NCBI GenBank assembly: GCA_902630355.1
Contig: CACOUL010000012.1
Location: 1 to 56,018 of the forward strand
Source of the DNA: Planctomycetaceae bacterium
GTDB taxonomy: Bacteria; Planctomycetota; Planctomycetia; Pirellulales; UBA7805
Reading direction: 5' to 3'
DNA: 56,018 bases
Under the pieces are notes generated by a model. It was given only the letters and a program-made list of their open reading frames with translations. It was not told the DNA's origin and ran no database searches. This document shows, in pieces, positions 33,416 to 44,167 of the stretch. The translations under genes and the position numbers were made by a program. How positions within the stretch are numbered: position 1 is the stretch's first letter; each line of letters opens with the position of its first letter.

Positions 33416-34713
33416 GCGACGTTCTCGTGATTGAGTCTAACAGGGACTGTGGGGGGGGTGCTGGGGCTCATGCGAGAATTGAGCAGACTGATTGCGGCGG
33501 TGAGGCTGTGAATCGTTTTGTCGAAGTCCCGCGAGTTATTCAGGGCCGAAAGATTGTGGTTCAGTGCATTTTCTAGTTTGAGGATTTGCTCCGTGGCTTG
33601 GGCAACACTCAACATCAGTTCAGCCTGTTTGTTGATTTCTTGCTGCTGGGTGAGTCCGGCGTTGGCGGCTTTCTGGAGTTGGCCGGCGATTGCCCGGCGT
33701 TCGTCGCGACTCTGCGCCTCGGCGGACTCGAGCTGTTCCCGATGGCACTGGGCGCTACTCTGAAGCGCACGGCTCAGTGCGGTTTCGAGTTGCTTTTCGG
33801 TTGTCGTGGCCATGCCGTGCCACTTCTCGGCGGCCTGATCCATGGTCTGCTTCCAAATCGTAGCCTGCCGTTCGACGAGTCCGGCCGTGCTGTTAAGGAT
33901 TTCTTCGCCAATCAGTCGCAAGGCTTCAGCGTGGGGGTCGGCTGCTGAATGATCAGTCCTGAAGCGGCCGTTCAGCGCAGAAGCAGTCACATCCTCCACC
34001 GCAGAGAGGCGGAATGTCTCCATACGATTGATAAAGAACATGCCGAACATCAAAACGATTGAAAGCCCGAGCGCGAGTGCCGTTGTATCGAATGCGACAC
34101 TGAGTCCGGAAACAACCGAATTAATAGCAATCTCGAAGGAAATATCGCCTACGAGGCTGGCCAGCTCGGCGACCGCTCGCGTAATACCAATTACGGTGCC
34201 CAAAAAGCCAAGGATTGGGATGGTCGAAATGATAATCCGGACGATCGAAAAGCTGGTGGAGGACCTGGCTTCTGCCTGTTCCGCTAGTATTCGCAAGTGA
34301 TCATCGAGGCCCTCGGTTGAGCCTCGTCGCGAGACAAACTGAAGGCCCTTGGTGATGCGGTCTCCCAATTCGGATCGAACCAGAGATTTAGGTTTTTTTT
34401 CCAATGCGGCAAGCATCGCGGGACAGTCGTCCGGCGTGACGCTTTCCGACTCGTAAGGTCCGAGCAGATCCTCGGCCCGTACCCGCGGTTGACCCAGGAG
34501 CCTTAAGCCTTTGAAGAACAACGCAATAAAGCCGACAAAAAACATAGTGGTCGCGATGTATTCGACCGGATGACTCGCAAAATAGCGGTCAATCAACGGA
34601 TGATTGATCAAGCCCCGGTCAACGGCATAGTAAAACCCACAGGTGGCAACCACACCCCCAAGCACGGGAGCCTTGAGAATCGAGATAAAAAGGTTCTCTT
34701 TTTTTATTTCCAC
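33412..34713 (-). CDS. MotA/TolQ/ExbB-type proton channel with long cytoplasmic tail
   Basis: A 433-residue membrane protein started by a GTG at 34713 with GAGGAA upstream. Four helices are seen (about residues 15-33, 53-72, 157-185 and 197-232). Helices 3 and 4 carry the family signature TIPILGFLGTVIGITRAVAELA and VVSGLSVAFDTTALALGLSI. After helix 4 there is a long tail (about 235-433) predicted as coiled coil, more like the tail of ZorA than the short tail of ExbB. It heads the three-gene operon with two MotB-like proteins and so should be the stator ring subunit. Confidence 0.8.
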   Translation of the reverse strand: MEIKKENLFISILKAPVLGGVVATCGFYYAVDRGLINHPLIDRYFASHPVEYIATTMFFVGFIALFFKGLRLLGQPRVRAEDLLGPYESESVTPDDCPAMLAALEKKPKSLVRSELGDRITKGLQFVSRRGSTEGLDDHLRILAEQAEARSSTSFSIVRIIISTIPILGFLGTVIGITRAVAELASLVGDISFEIAINSVVSGLSVAFDTTALALGLSIVLMFGMFFINRMETFRLSAVEDVTASALNGRFRTDHSAADPHAEALRLIGEEILNSTAGLVERQATIWKQTMDQAAEKWHGMATTTEKQLETALSRALQSSAQCHREQLESAEAQSRDERRAIAGQLQKAANAGLTQQQEINKQAELMLSVAQATEQILKLENALNHNLSALNNSRDFDKTIHSLTAAISLLNSRMSPSTPPTVPVRLNHENVA

Positions 34714-34909
34714 TCGAAGGTTCCTCTAAATGCTTTTAGGTGCAGGGATGGTGCGCCGCGGCGATATGGCGACACTGCTGATGACCTAGTTAATCGGAAT
34801 AATCGTTAGGGTTGATCAGCGGAAATCGCGCAAGTGGCCCAAGAACGCGTAAACTGCGTGCGCGCATGCGGGCGCTTGCGGTGCTATCAGGATGAGAGAT
34901 AAGGCCGAT

Positions 34910-35311
34910 TCAGCCGCGATAGGTGGCAGAACACCGGGGAGTCTCCCACAGGCGGGCCTCGACGACGGGGAAACCCTTTTCGCGCGAATATTCAAAAATC
35001 AATTTTGCAATATTTTCGGCAGTCGGATTCGCGTCGATCAGGTGAAGTGGTTCGCCGAGATCCTCTAGCAGGGGGACGACCGGATCGTCTTTGCAAAGGA
35101 TCATACGGTGATCGAGCTGCTCGTCGATCCAGCGACTAACCACATTCTTGATATCGGAAAAGTCGATCACCATGCCGCGATGATCGAGGGTTTCTGATTG
35201 GAGGGTGATCACCACCCGCCCATTATGGCCGTGAAGGTGACGGCATTTACCATCGTAGTTCAATAAGCGATGACCGTAACAAAAATCGATTTCTCGTGTC
35301 ACTAGATACAT
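34910..35311 (-). CDS. 6-pyruvoyl/6-carboxy-tetrahydropterin synthase family (QueD-like)
   Basis: About 133 residues from the ATG at 35311 (MYLVTREIDF). Zinc ligands are His in CYGHRLL and the two in CRHLHGHNG. The Cys four residues before HGH is in the position of the QueD catalytic cysteine, and NPTAENIAKLIFEY and VVEARLWETP complete the T-fold pattern. QueD makes the 7-deazaguanine precursor 6-carboxy-tetrahydropterin; other members make biopterin or clear pterin intermediates. No queC or queE is adjacent. The nearby H4MPT genes make a pterin role conceivable, but this is not shown. Confidence 0.85.
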   Translation of the reverse strand: MYLVTREIDFCYGHRLLNYDGKCRHLHGHNGRVVITLQSETLDHRGMVIDFSDIKNVVSRWIDEQLDHRMILCKDDPVVPLLEDLGEPLHLIDANPTAENIAKLIFEYSREKGFPVVEARLWETPRCSATYRG

Positions 35312-35412
35312 GAGCGGACCTGTCGGACGCATGTGAGTAATTCAGTACGAGCGATATGATAGCGGGCGGCTTAGGCAAATGACATATGGGGCGATCAAGG
35401 GTTACTGCCGAG

Positions 35413-36318
35413 TCAGTCGGTACTGCGGTTGTGGTTTGCCCACGGTTCGCCTACGTCCGAGCGCCTCCGGGGCCACTGAACGAGGGCGACCATCGAAAGG
35501 ATGCCCAGTAATGACGCAATCCGGATGGGCGGAATGGATTCCCCATCGAGGCCACCGATGAATACGGCAATGACCGGGATGACGTAGGTGACCATCCCGG
35601 CAAAGAGCGGTCCGCGAGACTGGATCATCATCGTAAAGAGAACCAAGGCAAGTCCCGTGCCGAATACGCCCAGGGCGATCACCGAAAGGATTGGCGTTGT
35701 GATTTCGGAATGGTCGGCGTCTGCTTGCAATGGCCGATAGAGAGCTTGAGGTGCGAGCAGAATCGCGCTGGCGGCGAGGCACCAAAAGGTGAGCGCAACG
35801 GGTGACGTTTCGCTAAAGCGACGGCGGATGTAGGTGTTTGATAATGCGTAGCAGACTGGAACGGTTAAGGCGATCAAGAGGTGCGAGATCTGGAGTTGTT
35901 GGTTGAGTCCGTCGTTGAGCAGCAAAATCGTAAAGCATAGTCCTCCCAGGACACCGATGACCTGGCGAGCAGAGGGATGAGATCCGAGTAGTGGAATGGC
36001 GATGATCAGCGTGAGGAGTGGGACCAATGAGGGCATGATACCGATTAGGCCACTTCCGCAGTGCGGGATCAGGTAGGGCTGAATAAAAAAAGGCCAAGCG
36101 TAACCTAAAAGCACGATGACACAGAGACCGGGAAGATCTCGGCGGGAAAGCGGCAGACGTCGGGCGCGCCAATAGACAAATCCACCAAGTACGAATGCGC
36201 CTGTCGTCACCCGTATGACAGCGACGGCCCCGGGGGTGAATAATTGAACCGCATTTTTCATTAGCAGAAAGTTGACGCCCCAGCACAAGGACACAACCAC
36301 AAAGTAAACGTACGCCAT
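35413..36318 (-). CDS. EamA family (DMT) transporter
   Basis: A 301-residue inner-membrane protein with ten hydrophobic helices and the repeated EamA layout: VYFVVVSLCWGVNFLLMK at the start, PFFIQPYLIPHCGSGLIGIMPSLVPLLTLIIA before the mid-point, and FTMMIQSRGPLFAGMVTYVIPVIAVFIGG in the second half. The family exports or imports small metabolites such as amino acids or sugars; substrate cannot be read. It lies 42 bases past thiC on the same strand, so they may be co-transcribed. Confidence 0.85.
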   Translation of the reverse strand: MAYVYFVVVSLCWGVNFLLMKNAVQLFTPGAVAVIRVTTGAFVLGGFVYWRARRLPLSRRDLPGLCVIVLLGYAWPFFIQPYLIPHCGSGLIGIMPSLVPLLTLIIAIPLLGSHPSARQVIGVLGGLCFTILLLNDGLNQQLQISHLLIALTVPVCYALSNTYIRRRFSETSPVALTFWCLAASAILLAPQALYRPLQADADHSEITTPILSVIALGVFGTGLALVLFTMMIQSRGPLFAGMVTYVIPVIAVFIGGLDGESIPPIRIASLLGILSMVALVQWPRRRSDVGEPWANHNRSTD

Positions 36319-36360
36319 AGGTGCGCGTTTCCGGCGATTGGTGTTCGGTTGGCTGTTACT

Positions 36361-38535
<2,175 letters not shown>

Positions 38536-38669
38536 TCATGCAAGTTGAAATGGGCACCAGAATATCAGTGCTCAGCATGTATGTTACCGCCGGTTGCTCA
38601 TCGGTCAATCGTCAAGGAGCATCATTGCTTGCCAGCAGGTATACGATGGGCCCACCATATCGATCATCA

Positions 38670-39818
38670 TTATTGAGTCGGGGCGGTCTCAAGAAGCCAG
38701 TCTTCGAGAATGATGTGGGTGATTGTCGGGGCGCGAAGCAGGGCGGCCTGAGAGGGCAATAATGCCGAAAGCCAGGGGCGATGCACAATGCCAGAAACGA
38801 GTCGGCGGCCAAGACTCGTTGCACTTGCGCCCTCCATTTGATTCGTCACATTGTCAGCGAGTCGCTTGTAGGTTGCCGGAAACAGGTTGGGTTCGGGCCC
38901 GACGTGCACCACAGCTTTCACACCCAGGCTTAAGGTGTCGCACACGGTGGCCCATACTTGCTGTGGATGATCGGTCCAATCGGTGAGAATATTCCTGGAA
39001 TTGTATTCGTTGTAGCCGATCGAGCCGGTCACGAGCGACGCGATGGGTGGTTTTGGTGTGGCAAGGGTCCCGCCAGCGGTTTGGAGTCGCGTTGAGGCGC
39101 GGTCGGTGATGGATCGCTGTTTGACGATGGGGGTGTGGAGCGGCGGCCAGCGATGAGGGTTTTTGCGAAAGTGGACGAATCGATCGAACCGCTCACGGCA
39201 CAAGGCGCGAAACCGCTTGATCGTCTCTCCCTGCCCGAGAACAAGTATCGTATTGGGCGAGAGGTACGCGGAGACTGCGATGGTGCCTTTTTGTTCGAGG
39301 GTAATCTCAACACACAATTTCTCGACTTCTGCCGCGGGCAGTTCTCCGGTTCGCGAAAATACAATTCCCATGCAGGTGTCCCGGCCTAACTCGGCACAGT
39401 CAGGTGCAAGGGCCACCGGGATTCGCATTGCGTCGGCAAACGGCATGATTCCGCTACAAATGTTCGCGGCAATCTCCCCAAGGCTATAGCCGGCGGAAAG
39501 CTTGGCGTCGCCGTACCGGATTCCGTGAAATTCGCGAAGCAGTTCGATTTGTGCGATTTCTGAAGCGAGGATGAGGGCGACCGCATCGGCAAAGGAGTCG
39601 AGCGATGTCTCGGTGCGATCCTTCACGCGTGCGACGAGATCGATCGTGGTGCGAGTCTCTTCGCTGGCAACCTCGGAGGCTTCCTCGAGTAAACGACGCA
39701 CCGTCGGCCCGTATGCCCGGTGCGCAAGAAGTTCCGGGGTGCGGCCAAGATTTGTTACGTTGTAACCGCGAAAGACGAAACAGCAATCCGCGATGTCTGT
39801 CTTGATGTCCTGAATCAT
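38670..39818 (-). CDS. FabD-like acyltransferase (orphan)
   Basis: A 382-residue protein with an acyltransferase domain. The nucleophile motif is GYSLGE (Ser 112; GHSLGE in FabD) and the catalytic His is probably in PLHTPIV (about 228). Usual FabD proteins are about 310 residues; this one has longer N- and C-terminal arms and poor conservation of the Gln and Arg motifs. No acyl carrier protein, ketosynthase or other fatty acid gene is near. It lies 143 bases upstream of thiC on the same strand and divergent from the pterin block. Acyl donor and acceptor unknown. Confidence 0.7.
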   Translation of the reverse strand: MIQDIKTDIADCCFVFRGYNVTNLGRTPELLAHRAYGPTVRRLLEEASEVASEETRTTIDLVARVKDRTETSLDSFADAVALILASEIAQIELLREFHGIRYGDAKLSAGYSLGEIAANICSGIMPFADAMRIPVALAPDCAELGRDTCMGIVFSRTGELPAAEVEKLCVEITLEQKGTIAVSAYLSPNTILVLGQGETIKRFRALCRERFDRFVHFRKNPHRWPPLHTPIVKQRSITDRASTRLQTAGGTLATPKPPIASLVTGSIGYNEYNSRNILTDWTDHPQQVWATVCDTLSLGVKAVVHVGPEPNLFPATYKRLADNVTNQMEGASATSLGRRLVSGIVHRPWLSALLPSQAALLRAPTITHIILEDWLLETAPTQ

Positions 39819-40051
39819 AAGCCCTCGGGGCAGCTACGCCCTAGCCGCGATCGTATCGTTTCCTCACCGTGCTGGGTAGAGCCGAGGTCGCGGTAGATTG
39901 GATCTCAGCCCTAGTATTGTTTTCTGGTTTGGACGAGAATTTGGGGATGAATCACTTCACGCCGCGGGTGCAATCCGAATTGCTGGCCCGCTGAGAGAGA
40001 AAAAAAGGGATTGCGTAGCGGGGTGGTCATTCTATCGGAAGGTGGTGGTGC

Positions 40052-40831
40052 GTGCAGGATAGATCGGAATTCTTTTCGGGTAAACGCGCGGTGGTAACGG
40101 GTAGTTCCAAGGGAATCGGCCTGGAGGTGGCGCGCACTCTTGCTGCTGCAGGTGCGGACGTGGTTTTGCACGGTGGCCACTGTGCCACATCGCTTGAGAG
40201 TGCTGTCGAGACTCTTCATGATCAGGGTGCTTCAGCACAAGGGGTGCTCGCCGACCTGTCGAGGCAGGAAGGGATCGATCACCTGCTTGCCTCGGTCGCT
40301 AAAACTGGTGGCGTGGCCGATATTTGGGTTAATAATGCAGGGGCGGATATTCTCACGGGCCCGCTCTCCGAGAAAGACTATTACCGAAAGCTCGACCAAC
40401 TCTGGAAGGTGGATGTCGTTGCGGCAATGCAACTCTCCCGTACGATCGGGTTTGATATGAAGGCGGCCGGGCGGGGCTGCATCGTGAACATTGGCTGGGA
40501 TCAGGTCGATTGGGGAATGGGGGGTGACTCAGGTGAAATCTTCGGTGCGATCAAGGGTGCGGTGATGGGATTTACCCGTGCACTGGCGAAAACACTCGCC
40601 CCTTTGGTTCGCGTCAACTGCGTTGCCCCCGGATGGATCAAGACGAAGTGGGGGGAGACGGCCAGCGACGCTTGGCAGTCGCGAGCGATCAATGAATCGC
40701 TCCTGCAGCGTTGGGGGAGTCCTGCAGACGTTGCACACATGATCAGTTTTCTCGCAGGCCCGGAGGCAGGCTTCGTGACAGGACAAACGGTTGTGGTCAA
40801 TGGTGGCCGGTCACAGGGGGCCTCTTCCTAG
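40052..40831 (+). CDS. SDR-family protein with substituted catalytic residues
   Basis: A 259-residue Rossmann protein with the SDR cofactor motif TGSSKGIG (residues 16-23) and NNAG (94-97). The catalytic YxxxK reads F-G-A-I-K, so Phe 164 replaces the Tyr while Lys 168 is kept. The catalytic Ser position lies in VNIGWDQ, where no Ser is present. The rest (VNCVAPGWIKTKWGE, end FVTGQTVVVNGG) is normal SDR. It is the first gene of a rightward operon with three H4MPT-linked genes (11 bases to the next ATG), so a pterin-related role is likely, perhaps pterin binding without classic catalysis. GTG start with AAGG-like site upstream. Confidence 0.75.
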   Translation: MQDRSEFFSGKRAVVTGSSKGIGLEVARTLAAAGADVVLHGGHCATSLESAVETLHDQGASAQGVLADLSRQEGIDHLLASVAKTGGVADIWVNNAGADILTGPLSEKDYYRKLDQLWKVDVVAAMQLSRTIGFDMKAAGRGCIVNIGWDQVDWGMGGDSGEIFGAIKGAVMGFTRALAKTLAPLVRVNCVAPGWIKTKWGETASDAWQSRAINESLLQRWGSPADVAHMISFLAGPEAGFVTGQTVVVNGGRSQGASS

Positions 40832-40842
40832 TTTTCGTTGCC

Positions 40843-42264
40843 ATGGCTAATCAGCTCTCCAATTACCAAGTTATCGGTGCGCGACTCCACTTTGTCACGG
40901 GCCGTCTCGCGGAACACTCGCTCCAAGATACGCTTCGTCATCTCAGTGAAGAGCTCGGTTTTTTGTACACTATCGACGTGCTCGGCATCACGGTAGCGGC
41001 CCTGATGACCCCCGAGTGGATCGCAAAAAATATTCAGGTGCCTGATGGAACAGACATGGTAGTCGTTCCGGGGTATTGCGAAGGCTCGCTTCGGTGCATT
41101 GAACAAGTCGCGAAATGCGAAGTGGTCGCCGGGCCCCGTGATTTGAGAAGACTATCAGTATTTTTTAGACAGGAGCCTGAAGATGTGATCCGTTATGGCC
41201 ACCACGATATTCAGATCATTGCCGAGATTAATCACGCACCGAGGCTCGCCATTGAAACGGTCATCAAGGAGGCGGAACGGTTGCGTGCGGCCGGGGCCGA
41301 TGTGATCGATATCGGGTGCGACCCCGGCCATACGTGGGGCGATGTGGGCGTGGTCGTCCGAGAGCTTAGTGACCGTTCAATTCCGGTGTCGATAGATAGC
41401 ATGAATCCGGAGGAGGTAGCGGCAGCCGTAGCGGCCGGTGCGGAACTCGTCTTGTCGGTCGACTCGTCGAATCGCGAAAATGCCGCAGACTGGGGTGCCG
41501 AAGTCGTAGTGATTCCAGATATTTCCTCCGGGCCCGATAGTCTTGATGAAACGATCGACTATCTTGCCCAAAGAGACGTGCCCTTGCGGATCGATCCGGT
41601 CCTTTCCCCCATTGGATTCGGGTTCGCAGAGAGTCTCGTGCGCTATATGGCGGTGCGGAAAAAATACGTCGACGCAGAGATGATGATGGGCATCGGAAAC
41701 CTTACCGAGTTAACCGACGTCGATTCGGCGGGAATAAATGCGATTCTTCTCGGTTTTTGTCAGGAAGCCGGGATCCGTAGTATCCTCACGACACAGGTCA
41801 TTTCCTGGGCACAGACAAGCGTCCGTGAGTGTGACCTCGCCCGCCGACTCGTTCACCACGCGGTGGAAAATGCGGTGTTGCCAAAGCATGTCGAGACAGA
41901 CCTCGTTGTACTGCGTGATATAGACCGCACCAAATTTGAGCCAGGCTTTTTTCAGCGACTAAGCGACAGTATTCGAGATCATAATCTTCGGGTATTCGTC
42001 GATGAGGAGGGGGTTCATCTAGTTACGAAGGGTACTCATATTACAGGAGACGACCCGTTCGCAATCTTTCAGCAATATCTTGACGGAGAGGGATCGCGGA
42101 TGGATGTGCCTCACGCGTTCTACATGGGGTATGAGATGTGCAAGGCGATCACCGCGCTTACGCTCGGAAAGAATTACCAACAGGATGAGGCTTTGGACTG
42201 GGGATATCTCACGGTGAGTGAGGATATACACAGTCGGATTAAGGATCGAAAAAATGGCCCCTGA
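40843..42264 (+). CDS. Dihydropteroate-synthase-like protein (DUF6513 + pterin-binding)
   Basis: About 473 residues from the ATG at 40843 (MANQLSNYQVIGARLHFVTGR); the longer frame to 40711 lies inside the upstream SDR. An N-terminal domain (about 1-130) carries VDVLGITVAALMTPEWIA. Then a TIM-barrel domain like the pterin-binding domain of FolP (about 130-400) with AEINHAPRL, GADVIDIGCDPGH, VSIDSMNPEEV and GIGNLTELTDVDSAG. Such proteins occur with H4MPT genes in methylotrophs and planctomycetes and probably act in pterin-side-chain coupling. It overlaps the DUF447 gene by 11 bases. Confidence 0.8.
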   Translation: MANQLSNYQVIGARLHFVTGRLAEHSLQDTLRHLSEELGFLYTIDVLGITVAALMTPEWIAKNIQVPDGTDMVVVPGYCEGSLRCIEQVAKCEVVAGPRDLRRLSVFFRQEPEDVIRYGHHDIQIIAEINHAPRLAIETVIKEAERLRAAGADVIDIGCDPGHTWGDVGVVVRELSDRSIPVSIDSMNPEEVAAAVAAGAELVLSVDSSNRENAADWGAEVVVIPDISSGPDSLDETIDYLAQRDVPLRIDPVLSPIGFGFAESLVRYMAVRKKYVDAEMMMGIGNLTELTDVDSAGINAILLGFCQEAGIRSILTTQVISWAQTSVRECDLARRLVHHAVENAVLPKHVETDLVVLRDIDRTKFEPGFFQRLSDSIRDHNLRVFVDEEGVHLVTKGTHITGDDPFAIFQQYLDGEGSRMDVPHAFYMGYEMCKAITALTLGKNYQQDEALDWGYLTVSEDIHSRIKDRKNGP

Positions 42265-42904
42265 GGATATGACTCGGTCCTGGGATAACGGTCCGCTGAT
42301 CATTGAGGGCGTGCTGACGACACTCAATGAAGATGGCACCGTCAATATTGCGCCGATGGGCCCACGCGTGGCGTTTGATTCGCGGATGATGCTCCTTCGT
42401 CCGTTTCAGACCTCACGGAGTTTTGGCAATATTATGCGGTCGGGAGAGGCGGTTTTTCATATTACCGATGATGTTCTCCTGATGGCTCGTGCGGCCATTG
42501 GAAAGTTAACACCGCGACCGGAGGTGGAGGCGGTTCCGTCGTCCGGTTGTTATCGACTTGTCGATACCTGCAGATGGTTTTTACTGAAGGTGGATTCGAC
42601 GGATTTATCCGCAGACCGGGCGGAACTGACGATGCGTGTGGCCACAGAAGGGCGAATACGTGAGTTTGCCGGCTTTAACCGGGCGAAGCATGCGGTCATT
42701 GAGGCCGCAATTCTCGCCACTCGCGTTGGTATTCTCTCTCGTGAGGATATTGAAAGACAACTCGTGCCGCTTCATTCATGGGTTAAAAAAACTGGCGGGC
42801 CGCGGGAGCATGATGCACTCGAGATCCTGGTGAATTACCTACACGAGTGTTGGAATGGAGCAGGGGGGGCAAAGGAGCAACAAGATGAATGTTCCGCCAG
42901 CTAG
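42254..42904 (+). CDS. DUF447 family protein (H4MPT-linked)
   Basis: About 216 residues from the ATG at 42254 (MAPEDMTRSWD). A split-barrel flavin-binding-like fold is suggested by GVLTTLNEDGTVNIAPMGPRV, LRPFQTSRSFGN and the helical C-terminal part FNRAKHAVIEAAILATRVGIL. This is the DUF447 family found beside methanopterin genes in methanogens, methylotrophs and planctomycetes; a role in making or using the cofactor is inferred from that. It overlaps both neighbours (11 and 20 bases), so all are translated together. Confidence 0.85.
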   Translation: MAPEDMTRSWDNGPLIIEGVLTTLNEDGTVNIAPMGPRVAFDSRMMLLRPFQTSRSFGNIMRSGEAVFHITDDVLLMARAAIGKLTPRPEVEAVPSSGCYRLVDTCRWFLLKVDSTDLSADRAELTMRVATEGRIREFAGFNRAKHAVIEAAILATRVGILSREDIERQLVPLHSWVKKTGGPREHDALEILVNYLHECWNGAGGAKEQQDECSAS

Positions 42905-43907
42905 CGATCCCGTGAGTGTTGATTTGGTGCGGCCAATAGCACAGATCGATATCGAGGCCCCGCTCCGCCTACATTTTGGTTTATTGCCTTTGGGCAATGA
43001 AGGCCAACATCGGCACGGAGGTTTAGGGGTGATGGTGAGCCATCCTTCTCTTCACCTCACGATCCGTACCCCTGATCGTACCACTCATCCGGATACGCGG
43101 GTGGAGCAATGCGCTACGAGGTATTGTGCAAAACGTTCCATCGATCCTTCTCCAGCGCAGATCGAGTGTATTGAGCTGCCAGAACCGCACATCGGGCTCG
43201 GAAGCGGTACACAATTGGCGATATCAATCGGTACCCTTCTAAGCCTGTTTCATGAACGTCGCGCGCCAACGCCGTTACAGATTGCAGAAATGATGGGACG
43301 GGGAATGCGATCGCTCGTCGGAACGACGGGATTTGAGAGGGGCGGTGTGATCTGGGACAACGGACTGGGCGATCTGCCGGGATCGGAGGAGGCGGTGGAT
43401 TCCCGTCACCAGGGAGTGAGCGTGCACTGTTGGCCGCGCGAGTGGTGCTTACTGCTGATTCGTAGGCGCGACGCATCGGGGTTATCCGGGTCTTCCGAAC
43501 AGGTTGCCTTCGGGCAGTTGTCGGCAGATGGCCCGAGGAGGGCGCGTTTGATCGCAATGGCCGAGGACGTATTATTACCCGCCCTTGCGCGAGGCGCATA
43601 CGATTCGTTTTGCAACACGGTCTATGAGTTCGGAATGGAGTGCGGCGCTACGTTCAAGCATCAACAAGGAGGTGAATGTTTTCGGGAATCCACCCGTGAT
43701 ATCGTGCAGAGATTGCGTTCGGATGGACTTCGGGGTGTGGGGCAGAGTAGTTGGGGCCCATCGGTTTATGCGATTTTCCCCACGAGGCGCGATGCGAAAG
43801 AGTATGCGACATCATGCGAGTGGCTGAAGAATTCCATCTTCGCACATTCCCTTGCAACGGCCGCAGATGCCGGCGCGCAAGTCACTGTGTGTTATGAGGA
43901 TGAGTGA
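42885..43907 (+). CDS. Beta-ribofuranosylaminobenzene 5'-phosphate synthase (GHMP family)
   Basis: About 340 residues. The start at 42885 (MNVPPAS) has AAAGGAG upstream and lies inside the end of DUF447. The N-terminus reads EAPLRLHFGLLPLGNEG, and GLGSGTQLAISIGTLLSLF is the GHMP glycine-rich loop. LVGTTGFERGGVIWDNG and HCWPREWCLLLIRR are usual for the beta-RFAP synthase family. The enzyme joins PRPP and p-aminobenzoate with CO2 loss, the first committed step towards methanopterin. This makes it the strongest single marker of H4MPT synthesis in the window. Confidence 0.88.
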   Translation: MNVPPASDPVSVDLVRPIAQIDIEAPLRLHFGLLPLGNEGQHRHGGLGVMVSHPSLHLTIRTPDRTTHPDTRVEQCATRYCAKRSIDPSPAQIECIELPEPHIGLGSGTQLAISIGTLLSLFHERRAPTPLQIAEMMGRGMRSLVGTTGFERGGVIWDNGLGDLPGSEEAVDSRHQGVSVHCWPREWCLLLIRRRDASGLSGSSEQVAFGQLSADGPRRARLIAMAEDVLLPALARGAYDSFCNTVYEFGMECGATFKHQQGGECFRESTRDIVQRLRSDGLRGVGQSSWGPSVYAIFPTRRDAKEYATSCEWLKNSIFAHSLATAADAGAQVTVCYEDE

Positions 43908-43980
43908 AGTGGTGCTTGCCGGGCCGAGGGAAAACGTCTTCGCCGCAAGCGGTGCCAGATGGAAGAAAGTGACAAAAAAA

Positions 43981-44009
43981 TTGACAGTCGCTTGCTGGGT
44001 TCTGATAAT
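43981..44009 (+). promoter_or_regulatory. Sigma70-type promoter upstream of the hemerythrin gene
   Basis: TTGACA (43981-43986), a perfect -35, is exactly 17 bases before GATAAT (44004-44009), five of six matches to the -10. Transcription would begin near 44016 and give an untranslated leader of about 150 bases before the ATG at 44168. In the leader CGGGAG (44050-44055) pairs with CTCCCG (44066-44071), and CGGGATTG (44036-44043) can pair with the overlapping CAATCC region from 44061, so the two folds exclude each other. Confidence 0.55.
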
Positions 44010-44167
44010 GCGGTTGCCTAGGGTGGCGACATCCTCGGGATTGGATCACCGGGAGAAAGACAATCCTCCCGAACCGATTCTCATGCGACGCCTGCTTACC
44101 TGCGGCATCAGTATTTTGAAAAAGCGTCCAAGCGTTGGGCGGCGCGTCTAAGGCAAGTGGTACGAAC

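Noticed and set aside
30705-34713. A complete Zorya anti-phage system
   Set aside because: Only MotA/MotB-like genes are present; no ZorC, ZorD helicase or ZorE nuclease gene lies near, and there is a second B-type gene that Zorya lacks.
34910-35311. Assigning this gene firmly to queuosine synthesis
   Set aside because: The QueD-type Cys is present, but no queC, queE or queF is adjacent and pterin genes are close, so the pathway is left open.
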